Positions 42,779 to 51,550 are shown, counted from the first letter of the stretch. The stretch: DNA of 64,000 bases from Allobogoriella alba (GCF_042665525.1 NZ_JBHTCQ010000001.1:1240001-1304000), one strand, 5' to 3'. Notes: generated by a model from the sequence alone, not told the origin. Numbers and translations: made by a program.

Positions 42779-43581
42779 TGAGTCGAGGAACAGCTGAGGC
42801 GCTCGAGATCTTCGCCTGGAACCCGCGCCGCCCCGTCGTCCCAGGGCGGTTGGGGAGGCTCGTCCCCGTGCGGCGCCGGGTCAACAACTTCGGAGACCTG
42901 CTGGGGCCCGCCATCGTCTCCAAGGTTCGCGAGGTCCTCGGCGTGACCGGCCAGGCCGCGCATGCGGGCCAGCTCCTCTCGGTGGGCTCGGTCCTGCACT
43001 TCGCGCGTCCGGGAGCCGTCGTCTGGGGCTCCGGCGTCAATGGCAAGGTCGCGCCGTCGGACCAGCTCGGGGCCACCGACCTGGACGTCCGCGCCGTCCG
43101 CGGGCCGAGGACGCGAGAAGTGCTGCTGTCGAAGGGCGTGCCATGTCCGGCGATCTTCGGCGATCCAGGCATCCTCGTCTCCGAGCTGTTCCCGGAGCTG
43201 CGCACGCTCGAGCCCGCACATCGCGTCACGGTGGTGCCGAACCTGCACGACTGGCGTCACGTACCGAGGCGTGCAGGCTTCAACTATCTGAACCCGACGC
43301 GTCCACTCGGGGAGTGTCTCAGGACCATAGCGGCGAGCGAGGTGGTGGTCGGGTCGTCACTGCACGGCATCGTCGTGGCAGAGTCGTTGGGCAAGCCCGC
43401 ATCGCTCCTGCGCCCCGGCAAGGAGGACCTGTTCAAGTACGACGACTACTACCGCGGGACCGGGCGTGAGCAGTTCGACGTCTTCGACGACCCGCGTGAC
43501 GCCGCGAAGCATCCCCAGCCGAGTCCGGTGATCGACAAGGACGAGCTCCTGAGGGCTTTTCCGGTCGATCTGTGGCGCTGA
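42778..43581 (+). CDS. Polysaccharide pyruvyltransferase family protein
   Basis: The 267-residue protein belongs to the same branch as the one at 12300: an early NNFGDLLGPAIVSKV segment, VWGSGVNGKV, VRGPRTREVLL, GDPGILVSELFP and the C-terminal ASEVVVGSSLHGIVVAESLGKPA block. It probably adds a pyruvate ketal to a sugar. The ATG overlaps the previous stop by one base and has an AAGGAGGGGG ribosome site, so it is coupled to the propeller-like protein. With four such genes in 31 kb, different sugars or positions are probably modified. Confidence 0.85.
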   Translation: MSRGTAEALEIFAWNPRRPVVPGRLGRLVPVRRRVNNFGDLLGPAIVSKVREVLGVTGQAAHAGQLLSVGSVLHFARPGAVVWGSGVNGKVAPSDQLGATDLDVRAVRGPRTREVLLSKGVPCPAIFGDPGILVSELFPELRTLEPAHRVTVVPNLHDWRHVPRRAGFNYLNPTRPLGECLRTIAASEVVVGSSLHGIVVAESLGKPASLLRPGKEDLFKYDDYYRGTGREQFDVFDDPRDAAKHPQPSPVIDKDELLRAFPVDLWR

Positions 43582-43596
43582 ACCGAGGGCAGAAGA

Positions 43597-44490
43597 GTGC
43601 GTGTAGACATCCGTGACGGCCGCACGAGCCTGACATTCAACTCGCGTGACCTCGAGTTCGCGAAAGCCAGGATGCCGACCCAAGACTTCGTCGATCGACA
43701 GTTCGACCGAGACGGCGGTCGGCCGGAGAAGCTCCTTGTCGTGCTGAGCACGCAACGGAGCGGCAGCACCTTCCTGTGCGATCAGCTTCGCCTTCGGGGC
43801 GGCTTCGTCACCCACGAGTACTTCAACGCGCGGTACTACCTCCCGATCCTGGCTGAACGGTGGGCGTGCCTGAGCCCGGCCGGAGTGCTCGACGTTCCAC
43901 GCTATGTGGCGCAGCTCCGGTCGCGCAGAGCGGGCGACAACGGAGTGCTCGGCGTCAACGTGCACGGATCGCAGCTCCCGGTGTTCTTGCAGTTCCTCGA
44001 CCATCTGACCGACCTGGAGGTCCAGGTCGTACGAGTCGAGCGCGAGGACAAGCTCGCCCAGGCGGTCTCGATGGCGATCGCCGAGCAGACTCGCCAATGG
44101 AGCCGCCACTTCTCGCCTGTCGCCACACCTCGATACGACCCGGACCACATCACCCGTAAGCTCGAAGACATCGCGCGTCAGACCGCGATGATCGAGGCGT
44201 TCTGCGCGGTCACCGGGTTCGACGCCCGGACGACGACGTACGAACGGATGACGGCGGACGGTCAGGACCCGCTCTCGGTCGTCGACGGGATCGAGTTCGG
44301 AGCGCCGCAGGGGGAGGGGCTCGTCTCGAAGCAACGTGGCGAGACCAACCGTGAGTGGAAGTCGAGATACGTTCAGGACTGTCTCGCTCTCGCTGCCGGA
44401 TCGGACCCGCACAGCGCCGGCCTGGTGCGCCGAGCCGGGCGTCGGCTCGCTCGTTCGTTGCGGCTGGTGCCCGGTGGGCGTGGCAAGTAG
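43597..44490 (+). CDS. Stf0-like sulfotransferase (2)
   Basis: The 297-residue protein has the Stf0-type PAPS loop STQRSGSTFLCDQL (51-64), followed by GGFVTHEYFNARYYLPIL, where Stf0 holds its active-site glutamate. Later come the 3'-phosphate segment VQVVRVEREDKLAQAVSMAIA and the ETNREWKSRYVQDC region. Stf0 of mycobacteria sulfates trehalose; here the target is more likely a sugar of the surface polymer. The first 40 residues are an added N-terminal part. The GTG start lies 15 bp after the pyruvyltransferase gene, so it is probably in the same operon. Confidence 0.83.
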   Translation: MRVDIRDGRTSLTFNSRDLEFAKARMPTQDFVDRQFDRDGGRPEKLLVVLSTQRSGSTFLCDQLRLRGGFVTHEYFNARYYLPILAERWACLSPAGVLDVPRYVAQLRSRRAGDNGVLGVNVHGSQLPVFLQFLDHLTDLEVQVVRVEREDKLAQAVSMAIAEQTRQWSRHFSPVATPRYDPDHITRKLEDIARQTAMIEAFCAVTGFDARTTTYERMTADGQDPLSVVDGIEFGAPQGEGLVSKQRGETNREWKSRYVQDCLALAAGSDPHSAGLVRRAGRRLARSLRLVPGGRGK

Positions 44491-44562
44491 TGGCCAGGCG
44501 GAGGGTGTCAGGTGGCGTGATGGAGTTCGTCGGCAGCCAGCAGGCTGTGGGAGGGGCATGAA

Positions 44563-45294
44563 GTGGTAGCGAGTAGTTCGAGTGCTGACTCGTTGACGGT
44601 CAAGGTCTTCGGTGAACGCAACTGCGGTACGAACCTTGCCGCTCGGATCCTCCAGAACGCCGACGGGGTCAGCGTCCTCCCTGCTGGTGCCCCACCGACG
44701 GTGCGCCGGATCGCGTTGAAGACCCGGCCCGCTCGCGAGGTCGTCCTGGATGCCTGGGACGAGATTCGCCGCCCGGCGACACTTGGTTGGAAGCACGCCT
44801 ACATCGACGACGTCACCGTCTCTCGGATTCGGCGGCGCGGGATCGTGACGCTTGCCCTGACGAAGCATCCGCTGGCCTGGCTCGCCTCGCTCCGGAACAA
44901 CCCCTACCACTTCGCGGTGCGCGGCAATCTCGTGCACAGGAAGCTGAGGCGCGAGCGACTTCCGTCTCGCCCCGAGCGCCTCGTCGACGTCTGGCGCATG
45001 AAGACCGAGCGTTACCTCGAGCTGCAGGACGCCGGTGTGCTGCTCGTGCTGCGGTTCGAGGACCTCGTCGCTGATCCCGCGGAGACCCTGCGCCGTGCGC
45101 TGGGCGAGCTCGGGCACGAGGTGGCCGGCCTCGAGGTGCCGGAGCGCAGCGTCAAACCCGATGCACGTTCGACGGCGGACATCCAGGCGTACTACGCCGA
45201 AGAGCGGTGGCGGGCGGACCTTGACCCCCGCGACCTCGACGACGGACGTGCCCTGCCGCCCGCACTGCTGGAGCGCCTCGGGTACCGCATCTGA
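44563..45294 (+). CDS. Sulfotransferase family protein (3)
   Basis: The 243-residue P-loop protein has KVFGERNCGTNLAARIL at residues 14-30, a variant of the PAPS loop seen in a group annotated as sulfotransferases. LALTKHPLAWLASLRNNPYHF and VLRFEDLVADPAETLRRAL follow, two segments that are standard in that fold. It lies 72 bp after the Stf0-like gene with a GGGAGG ribosome site, on the same strand. It probably uses PAPS on another position of the glycan. The identification rests on motif order; the fold could also serve a kinase-like reaction. Confidence 0.74.
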   Translation: MVASSSSADSLTVKVFGERNCGTNLAARILQNADGVSVLPAGAPPTVRRIALKTRPAREVVLDAWDEIRRPATLGWKHAYIDDVTVSRIRRRGIVTLALTKHPLAWLASLRNNPYHFAVRGNLVHRKLRRERLPSRPERLVDVWRMKTERYLELQDAGVLLVLRFEDLVADPAETLRRALGELGHEVAGLEVPERSVKPDARSTADIQAYYAEERWRADLDPRDLDDGRALPPALLERLGYRI

Positions 45295-45360
45295 TCACCG
45301 CGGCTCGCGGGGGGACGCCCTGGTGGGCCCGTCCGGTGCCGGAACGCGACGGGCACAGCT

Positions 45361-46842
45361 TCAGTCGCGCGGCTTCGGCCCCTTGCGGGTCGAGTTGAGG
45401 ACGCCCACTGCTTCCCTGAGCAGCGGTCTCGCGAGGATCAGCATGAGCACGGCGAGGCTGGCGGCGAAGACGACCCCGAGCAGAAGCAGGCGTGTCAACG
45501 CCGCCATGTCGCCCAGCATCAGCCGCACCGCGAACGTCGCGCCGGCGGCGAGCGCGACCGGAAGGGCAACTCGCGCGAAGGGCTTGACGTACGTCGGCCA
45601 GGCGATTCCGGCGTGCTTCTTCAGGGAGTAGAAGCGCATCGGCCAGAACAGCACCTGACGGGCGGACCGTGCCCACGGGACTGCGCCGACCCCGAACGGA
45701 ACCGCAGCGAACAAGAGCAGTATGCCCATCCCCTGCCGGGTGAACGTCATACGGAAGCCGGGACCCGGCTTGTTCAGTGCGAGGAGGACCCCACGGTCAT
45801 AGCGCGCGACGATCCCGATCGCCATGCCAGTGGCCAGGATGGTGAGGATCACGCCGCTGTCGGCCCACTTCTCACCCATCACCACGGTGAGGAGGTCGGG
45901 AGCCGCGCACGCGAGAAACGCGAACACGGGGAGGCTGGAGAGTGCAGTACCCAGTGTGACCATGCGGAACGCGCGCTCGACCTTCGCCGAGTCATGCTGG
46001 AGGCGAGAGAAGGTCGTGAAGCTCACCTTTCCGAACACGCCCGTGACAAGTTCCGCCACGATGTTCACGATCCTCAGCGCCATGAAGTAGTAGCCGAGCG
46101 CGGTGGATCCGAAGAACGTCCCGATGACGAAATTGTCCGTCTGGCGGCCGACAGCCAGGATGAGCTCGCCGGCGAGGGCCGTCGCACCGAAGGCCCACAT
46201 GTCCTTCAGGCTCGCCAGCGAGAAGGCCATTCGTGGTCGCCAGTCCGACCTCACCCACAGGACCGCGGACGCGACCACCGCTGTTCCCAGGAGTTGCGCC
46301 ACGAGCGCCCAGGCACCTCCGCCGAGGATGGCGACACCGACGGCGAGCGCACCGCCCGCGATGTTGCCGCTGAGCTGTCGAACCGCCAGTGCCCGGAAGG
46401 CGAAGGATCGCTCGAGGAGGGCGGCCGGCACTGACGAGCCGGCCATGATGACCACGCTGAGTCCGAGTGCTCGGATCAGCCAGGTCAACTGAGGTTCGTC
46501 GTAGGCGCTCGCAATCAGTGGTGCGCCGAAGAACAGCGCTGCGTAGACGACGGCCGCGAAGCCGAGTGCCGTCCAGAACGCCGTGTCGATGTCGACCGGG
46601 CTCAGACGGGCACGCTGCACGACCGTTCGCGAGAACCCCTGTTCGATCAACGCCGTCAGCACGGCGACGAAGACGTTGGCCAGCGCGATCACACCGAAGT
46701 CCTCCGGCGCGAGCACCCTGCCGAGAATGACGAAGACCACCATCGTGATCGTTCGACCGACCCACTTCTCCAGGACGACCCAACCTGTGGATCGGACCGC
46801 TGTGGACTTCACGTCCCGGGGAGTATCCACCGAACCTCGCAT
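45361..46842 (-). CDS. Oligosaccharide flippase (second Wzx/MOP-family protein)
   Basis: The 493-residue membrane protein has about fourteen helices and the polysaccharide-exporter pattern: STGWVVLEKWVGRTITMVVFVILGRVLAPEDFGVIALANVF at the start and GELILAVGRQTDNFVIGTFFGSTALGYYFMALRI in the middle. It is only distantly like the flippase at 14239, so it is not a recent copy. It lies on the minus strand between sulfotransferase genes and would export lipid-linked intermediates. Two flippases with one recognisable polymerase suggest two glycan products or a special intermediate. Confidence 0.86.
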   Translation of the reverse strand: MRGSVDTPRDVKSTAVRSTGWVVLEKWVGRTITMVVFVILGRVLAPEDFGVIALANVFVAVLTALIEQGFSRTVVQRARLSPVDIDTAFWTALGFAAVVYAALFFGAPLIASAYDEPQLTWLIRALGLSVVIMAGSSVPAALLERSFAFRALAVRQLSGNIAGGALAVGVAILGGGAWALVAQLLGTAVVASAVLWVRSDWRPRMAFSLASLKDMWAFGATALAGELILAVGRQTDNFVIGTFFGSTALGYYFMALRIVNIVAELVTGVFGKVSFTTFSRLQHDSAKVERAFRMVTLGTALSSLPVFAFLACAAPDLLTVVMGEKWADSGVILTILATGMAIGIVARYDRGVLLALNKPGPGFRMTFTRQGMGILLLFAAVPFGVGAVPWARSARQVLFWPMRFYSLKKHAGIAWPTYVKPFARVALPVALAAGATFAVRLMLGDMAALTRLLLLGVVFAASLAVLMLILARPLLREAVGVLNSTRKGPKPRD

Positions 46843-46974
46843 CCTGCAGAGTGCGATCGACCGTCGTGTGCAATCGACAGGGCCGACGGCACCTTACCCG
46901 AGGAGGCGTTGAGGTCCTGACGCGCGCCCGGCGGGCTCGGCAGCATGTCTTGAAGCCCCGGCTAGCATCCCTGC

Positions 46975-47664
46975 ATGATTGTGTCCCACGAGTACAAGTT
47001 CATCTTCCTCAAGACCAGGAAGACCGCTGGTACGAGCGTCGAGATTGCTCTGTCTCGCTACTGCGGTCCGGACGATGTGATCACACCGATCGAACCCGAG
47101 GACCAGCTGATCCGAGAGCAAGCCGGTGCTCGTGGCCCGCAGAACTGCACCTTTCCGGTCCGTCGGTACGAGCTGCGTGACTGGGGCCGGTTGCTCCTCA
47201 AGCGCAGGCGACGCCGTGACGCCTATCACCACATGACCGCTGCGGAGGTGCGGCAGATGGTCGGGAAGCGTGTCTGGGACACGTACTACAAGTTCTCGAT
47301 CGAACGGAATCCGTGGGACGCCGTCATCTCCGCCTACTACTGGCGTACCAGCCGTGGTCTGGAGATGACCCTCAGCGAGTTCGTGCGTTCGGAGCAGGTG
47401 CGCCACGTCGCCGGCAACTCGTCGGTGTACTCGATCGACGGGATGGTCCAGGCCGACCGCGTCTGTCGCTTCGAGGCGCTCCGTGAGGACCTCGAGGCGG
47501 TGCGTCAGGCCATCGGCCTGCCCGAGCAGCTCGATCTTCCCCGTGCGAAGGCCGGAACGCGCTCAGACCGCCGCGACTATCACGACGCTCTCTCCCCGGC
47601 CGATGCGGACGTTGTGGCCGAGCTCTTCGCGCCCACCATCGCGTCGATGGGCTATCGGTACTGA
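46975..47664 (+). CDS. Sulfotransferase family 2-like protein (4)
   Basis: The 229-residue protein starts with YKFIFLKTRKTAGTSVEIALSRYC, in which KTRKTAGTS is the PAPS loop of the Sulfotransfer_2 (carbohydrate) type. KFSIERNPWDAVISAYYWR follows as the 3'-phosphate binding segment, and the C-terminus has the HDALSPADADVVAELFAPTIASMGY pattern of this group. The target is probably a sugar of the surface polymer. There is no clear ribosome site: TAGCAT at 46963-46968 ends six bases before the ATG, so the message may be leaderless. It is divergent from the second flippase. Confidence 0.82.
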   Translation: MIVSHEYKFIFLKTRKTAGTSVEIALSRYCGPDDVITPIEPEDQLIREQAGARGPQNCTFPVRRYELRDWGRLLLKRRRRRDAYHHMTAAEVRQMVGKRVWDTYYKFSIERNPWDAVISAYYWRTSRGLEMTLSEFVRSEQVRHVAGNSSVYSIDGMVQADRVCRFEALREDLEAVRQAIGLPEQLDLPRAKAGTRSDRRDYHDALSPADADVVAELFAPTIASMGYRY

Positions 47665-47700
47665 CAGTGCCTCGGCCGCCCGGAACCTGGAGACCGCGAC

Positions 47701-48336
47701 CTATGCCGGACCGACGTCGCTCTCCGCATACATCCGCAGCCTGACGTCCCGCGCACCCGTCATGTGCGCCTCGGCGATCCGATGCGCCAGGTCCGCGTCA
47801 CGGGCGTCGATGGCGGCCAGCAGCTCCTCGTGCTCCCGCAACACCTCCGCCCAGCGGTCGCCGTGGGCGAGGGTGGTCGACGGGTAGCGGATCAGGTGCA
47901 CGTTCAGCCGGTGCAGCAGATCCACGAGGGTGGGGCTGTGGCTGGCCTGCCAGATCGCCTCGTGGAACACCCGGTTGGTGTCCGCCCGCTCGACGGGGGA
48001 GTCACCCACGGCCGCCATGGACTCCTGCGCGGCCCGCAGCCGCACGCGGTCGAGGTCGGTGGCGCGCGTGGCGGCGAGCTTGGCGGCCGAGCTCTCCAGG
48101 GTGATGCGCACCTCGTAGATGTCGAGGATCTCCTCCGGCGAGGAGACCCGGACCCGCACGCCGCGCGAGGTGCGCTCGACGATCGCCTCGATCTCCAGCC
48201 GGTGCAGCGCCTCACGCACCGGCGTGCGGCTGGTGCCGAACCGGCGTGCGAGCGCCACCTCGCCGAGCGCCTCGCCGGGCGCCAGCTCGCCGCGCACGAT
48301 CGCCTCACGAATGTGCTCGTAGACGCCCGTCGCCAT
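47701..48336 (-). CDS. GntR-family regulator with FCD ligand domain
   Basis: The 211-residue protein has a GntR winged helix (VYEHIREAIVRGELAPGEALGEVALARRFGTSRTPVREALHRLE) and an all-helical FCD domain with the metal- or acid-binding positions TNRVFHEAIWQASHS and EHEELLAAIDARDADLAHRIAEAH. It is the last gene of the minus-strand catabolic operon and probably controls it, perhaps through the TGTATACA palindrome at 55710. FCD members usually sense small carboxylates. The start at 48336 has an AGAGGGGG ribosome site. Confidence 0.9.
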   Translation of the reverse strand: MATGVYEHIREAIVRGELAPGEALGEVALARRFGTSRTPVREALHRLEIEAIVERTSRGVRVRVSSPEEILDIYEVRITLESSAAKLAATRATDLDRVRLRAAQESMAAVGDSPVERADTNRVFHEAIWQASHSPTLVDLLHRLNVHLIRYPSTTLAHGDRWAEVLREHEELLAAIDARDADLAHRIAEAHMTGARDVRLRMYAESDVGPA

Positions 48337-48373
48337 GTGCCCCCTCTGCTTCCTCGTCTCCCGTCCGGCTCGC

Positions 48374-49840
48374 TCAGGCCACCGAGCCCGCCCGGCGCCC
48401 GAACACGATGCCCGCGGCGAGCCCGGAACCGCCAGGGTAGTTGCCGCTGAACAGCCCTCCGAGCGCTTCGCCGCAGGCCAGCAGCCCAGGGATGGGGGAG
48501 CCGTCCTCCCGCAGCACCCGGCCGTCGAGGTTTCCCTTGAGGCCACCGAAGGTGAAGGTGATCCCGCACGTGACCGGGTAGGCGTAGAAGGGCGGGGTCT
48601 CCAGGGCCGCGGCCCAGTTGGACTTCGGCGGCTCGACGGCGGCACGGCGCCCGTCCTTGATCGTCGGGTCGAACGTCCGGGACCGGTCGATCGCGGCGTT
48701 GAACTGCTCGACGGTCTCGGCGAACCGGTCCGCGTCGATGCCCAGTCGCTCACCGAGCTCGCGGGCGGATCCTGCCGTCACCTCACTGATGCCGGGCATC
48801 TCGTACTCCTCCGCCCGCAGGCTCGGGCGGAGCTCGGCGTCGAAGATCTGGTAGGCCACGGACCCGGGCTGCGCGAGGATCTCCCGGCCGTACTTGGCGT
48901 AGGTGTAGTTGCGGAAGTCGGCGCCCTCGTCGAGGAAGCGCTCGCCGCGGCGGTTGACGATGATCCCCAGCGGGTAGCTCTGCCGGGTGAGCCGGTTCGT
49001 CAGCTCGCGGTTGGACTCGTTCTGGGCGGTGAACGCGTCCCACTGGACGCTGTGCGCCGTCGACCAGTCCCCGCCGCGGGCGGCACCAAGCTCGAGCGCC
49101 GCCATGATCATGGCGCCGTCGTTGTTCGGCGTGCCGCGCACCTTCGCGTTCGCCCAGCCCGTGCCGAGGTGACGCTCGCGGAGCCCGGGATCGGCCTCGA
49201 AGCCGCCCGCCGCGATGACCACCGTCTCGGCGTACAGCTCGTGCTCGCCGTCGTGGTCGGTGTACGCCACGCCCACCACCGTCCCGCCGTCGGTGAGCAG
49301 CCGGTGCACCCGGGCGCCGTAGCGGACCTCCTCGCCGAGCCGACCGGCAACCGCGGTGTGGTCGGCGATGAGCCCCTCGCCACCGTCGACGTTGCCGACG
49401 TGCAGGCCTCCCCAGAACAGGTACGTCCCGTCCGGCCGGGTGTAGGCCTGCCGTTCGTACATCAGCCGGTAGCGCAGGCCGAGGCCGTGCAGCCAGCGCA
49501 CGCCCTCGGCCGCCTCGGCCACCAGCGTGTCCGCCATGGCGGGGTCGGTCCGGCCCTCCGTCACCCGCTCGAGATCCGCGCGATACTCCTCGGCGGTGTA
49601 CGGCGGCACCTCGGTCACGGCGTGCCGGTCGTCCGGCTCCACGAGATCGCGCAGATCCTCCAGGCCGGCGTGCGTCATCCGCGTCGCGCCGGCCGTGAAG
49701 TAGGAGTTCCCCCCGGCCACGTCCCGCTCGCCCCGCTCCAGCACGATCACCCGGCGCCCTCGCTCGGTGGCGGCGTGCGCGGCTGAGAAGCCTGCGTTGC
49801 CGCCCCCGACGACGATGACGTCAGCGCTGGTACGGGGCAT
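48374..49840 (-). CDS. FAD-dependent dehydrogenase (TcuA / fumarate-reductase flavoprotein-like)
   Basis: The 488-residue flavoprotein has the N-terminal FAD fold VIVVGGGNAGFSAAHAATERG, the second FAD segment GGNSYFTAGATRMTH, and a substrate cap containing NNDGAMIMAALELGAARGGDWS. The C-terminal FTFGGLKGNLDGRVL and GNYPGGSGLAAGIVFGR blocks follow. This set matches proteins annotated as tricarballylate dehydrogenase TcuA in the succinate dehydrogenase/ketosteroid dehydrogenase group. It would add a double bond next to a carboxyl or keto group. The substrate is unproven. It overlaps the lactonase-like gene by 20 bp within the operon. Confidence 0.82.
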   Translation of the reverse strand: MPRTSADVIVVGGGNAGFSAAHAATERGRRVIVLERGERDVAGGNSYFTAGATRMTHAGLEDLRDLVEPDDRHAVTEVPPYTAEEYRADLERVTEGRTDPAMADTLVAEAAEGVRWLHGLGLRYRLMYERQAYTRPDGTYLFWGGLHVGNVDGGEGLIADHTAVAGRLGEEVRYGARVHRLLTDGGTVVGVAYTDHDGEHELYAETVVIAAGGFEADPGLRERHLGTGWANAKVRGTPNNDGAMIMAALELGAARGGDWSTAHSVQWDAFTAQNESNRELTNRLTRQSYPLGIIVNRRGERFLDEGADFRNYTYAKYGREILAQPGSVAYQIFDAELRPSLRAEEYEMPGISEVTAGSARELGERLGIDADRFAETVEQFNAAIDRSRTFDPTIKDGRRAAVEPPKSNWAAALETPPFYAYPVTCGITFTFGGLKGNLDGRVLREDGSPIPGLLACGEALGGLFSGNYPGGSGLAAGIVFGRRAGSVA

Positions 49841-50648
49841 GGGTGACTCCTTCGGTCGGGGTGGTTGCGGTCAGGTCGACGACGAGGCCGTCGGTGCCGG
49901 CGACGACCGGGTGACGGCCCGGGACGCCGGGGTCGTGGCCGGGGACGATGACGCCGTCCAGGCCGGCGAGGTCGTGCAGCCGGTCGAAAGCCGTGTACAT
50001 GTCGGGCAGGTGGCACACCACGCCGTACGGCTTGTCCTGCTCGACGTTCGCGTAGAAGTGGCTCGCGTCGGAGGCGAGCACGACGACGCCTCCGTCCGTC
50101 ACGACCCGCACCACCTGCATCCCCGGCGTGTGCCCGCCCACGTGATGCAGCGTGATCGCGTCCGTCAGCGTGGCGTCGCCGTCGAGGAGGTGCGCGCGGC
50201 CGTCGGCGACCAGCGTGTCCAGCGCCCGCAGGTCGGGCGGGTGGCGCAGGTGGTCGAACGCGCCCCGGTCCGCCATCGGCGAGGACCAGAAGCTCACCTC
50301 GGCGCGCTGCACCCACACCTGGGCCTGCGGGTAGGCGGTGAGGAAACCGGTGTGGTCGTAGTGCAGGTGCGTGAGCACCAGGTCGGTCACGTCCGTCGGC
50401 CGCCGGCCCACCCGCGCCAGGAGCTCCGGCGGCGACTCGAGGTACGGCCGGTCCCCGCGCGCCGCGGCCGTCTCGGGAGTGAACCCCGCGTCGACCACCA
50501 CGGTGCGGTCGCCGTCCAGCACCACCCAGGTGAAGTAGTCGATCGGCCAGGGGTCCGTGCAGCAGTCCGGATGACCGTAGAAGTGCTCGCCGCGCACCGA
50601 CGCCGTGCGGTAGGCGTATCGCAGCGCGAAGACCCCGCGCGCCGTCAC
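49821..50648 (-). CDS. Metallo-beta-lactamase-fold hydrolase (N-acyl-homoserine-lactonase-like)
   Basis: The 275-residue protein carries the di-zinc motif LTHLHYDHTGFL, a later GGHTPGMQ histidine, the bridging aspartate in LASDASHFY and a final VIVPGHDP histidine, the order seen in AiiA/AttM-type lactonases. Within a catabolic operon it more likely opens a lactone or thioester intermediate than quenches signals. The GTG start at 50648 overlaps the stop of the dehydrogenase gene (GTGA); frame further upstream is antisense to nothing known and is not similar to this family. Confidence 0.83.
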   Translation of the reverse strand: MTARGVFALRYAYRTASVRGEHFYGHPDCCTDPWPIDYFTWVVLDGDRTVVVDAGFTPETAAARGDRPYLESPPELLARVGRRPTDVTDLVLTHLHYDHTGFLTAYPQAQVWVQRAEVSFWSSPMADRGAFDHLRHPPDLRALDTLVADGRAHLLDGDATLTDAITLHHVGGHTPGMQVVRVVTDGGVVVLASDASHFYANVEQDKPYGVVCHLPDMYTAFDRLHDLAGLDGVIVPGHDPGVPGRHPVVAGTDGLVVDLTATTPTEGVTHAPYQR

Positions 50649-51550
50649 GTCTCGTCCATCTCGAACGTCAGGGGCTGCCCGCCCCACTCCTCCCAGAGGC
50701 GCGCCACCGCCGCGTAGTCCTCCCGGCCGTGGCCCGCCGCGAGCGCCAGGTCGTAGACGCTCTGCGCCGCCTGGGTCGCGAAGAGCGGGGTGCCGGACAG
50801 CTGGGCCATCGCCAGCGCCAGCGTGGAGTCCTTCCGGGCCGCCTCGAGCGGCATGCCGCCGTCGAAGTCGCCGTTCGCGACGCGCTCCATCACCCGGTGG
50901 GTGAGGGGACGGATCAGGCCGCCGTCGGGCCGCTCCAGCATGGCGGCGATGTCCGCCAGGTCCAGGCCCTGCGCCCGGGACATCGCGAAGGCCTCGACGA
51001 GCACCACCATGACGGCGTGCGCCACACCGTTGTTGACGACCTTGGCCGCCATGCCCGCGCCGAGCTCGCCGAAGCGTGACCAGCCGGCTCCGCCGAGCGC
51101 GTCGAGCACGTCCGTCGAGGCCTCGATGTCTGCCTGGTCGCCGCCGACCAGCAGCGTCGCCCGGCCGGTCTCCATCTGCCCGACGCCGGAGAGGATCGCC
51201 GCGTCCACCACCCGCGCGCCGACGGGCTCGAGGATCCTCGCCCACTCGCGCACGTCGCTGGGCAGCACGGTCGAGGTCTCGACGACGACGGTGCCCGGCG
51301 AGAGTCGCGGCGCCAGCTCCCGCAGCACCGACCGGGACACGGCCGGGTTGGGCAGCGAGAGCACCAGCGTGTCGCAGCCCGCCAGCTCGTCGAGCTCCTC
51401 GGTGGTGCGCACGCCCGGCCGTTCACCGCCCATCGCCCGCCGCTCGGCGCTGATGTCGTAGGCCAGGACCTGGTGCGCCGCGCCGAGCCGGCCGGCGACC
51501 GGCAGACCCATCTGGCCGAGCCCGCACAGGGCGACCGGGGTGGTGGTCAT
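50645..51550 (-). CDS. Beta-hydroxyacid dehydrogenase family oxidoreductase (HIBADH-like)
   Basis: The 301-residue protein has the NAD(P) fold VALCGLGQMGLPVAGRLG, the VVETSTVLPSDVREWA segment, VDAAILSGVGQMETGRATLLVGG (substrate loop) and GAGMAAKVVNNGVAHAV with the catalytic lysine (KxxNN). Family members oxidise or reduce 3-hydroxyacids, semialdehydes or imines. The strong ribosome site GGAGGAACTG sets the ATG at 51550; an ATG at 51565, overlapping the aldehyde dehydrogenase stop, is possible. In this operon it could act on the product of the hydrolase or on the aldehyde used by the dehydrogenase. Confidence 0.84.
   Translation of the reverse strand: MTTTPVALCGLGQMGLPVAGRLGAAHQVLAYDISAERRAMGGERPGVRTTEELDELAGCDTLVLSLPNPAVSRSVLRELAPRLSPGTVVVETSTVLPSDVREWARILEPVGARVVDAAILSGVGQMETGRATLLVGGDQADIEASTDVLDALGGAGWSRFGELGAGMAAKVVNNGVAHAVMVVLVEAFAMSRAQGLDLADIAAMLERPDGGLIRPLTHRVMERVANGDFDGGMPLEAARKDSTLALAMAQLSGTPLFATQAAQSVYDLALAAGHGREDYAAVARLWEEWGGQPLTFEMDET

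Noticed and set aside
44521..44562. 13-codon frame before sulfotransferase 3 as a leader peptide
   Set aside because: There is no attenuator hairpin or repeated codon run; it is most likely chance.
45327..45354. Terminator between sulfotransferase 3 and the second flippase
   Set aside because: Only a 7-bp stem with a 14-nt loop and no U-tract was found; too weak to list as a feature.
49821..50648. Quorum-quenching lactonase as its real role
   Set aside because: The metal motif fits, but it is locked in a catabolic operon with overlapping genes, so a lactone or thioester intermediate is the more likely substrate.
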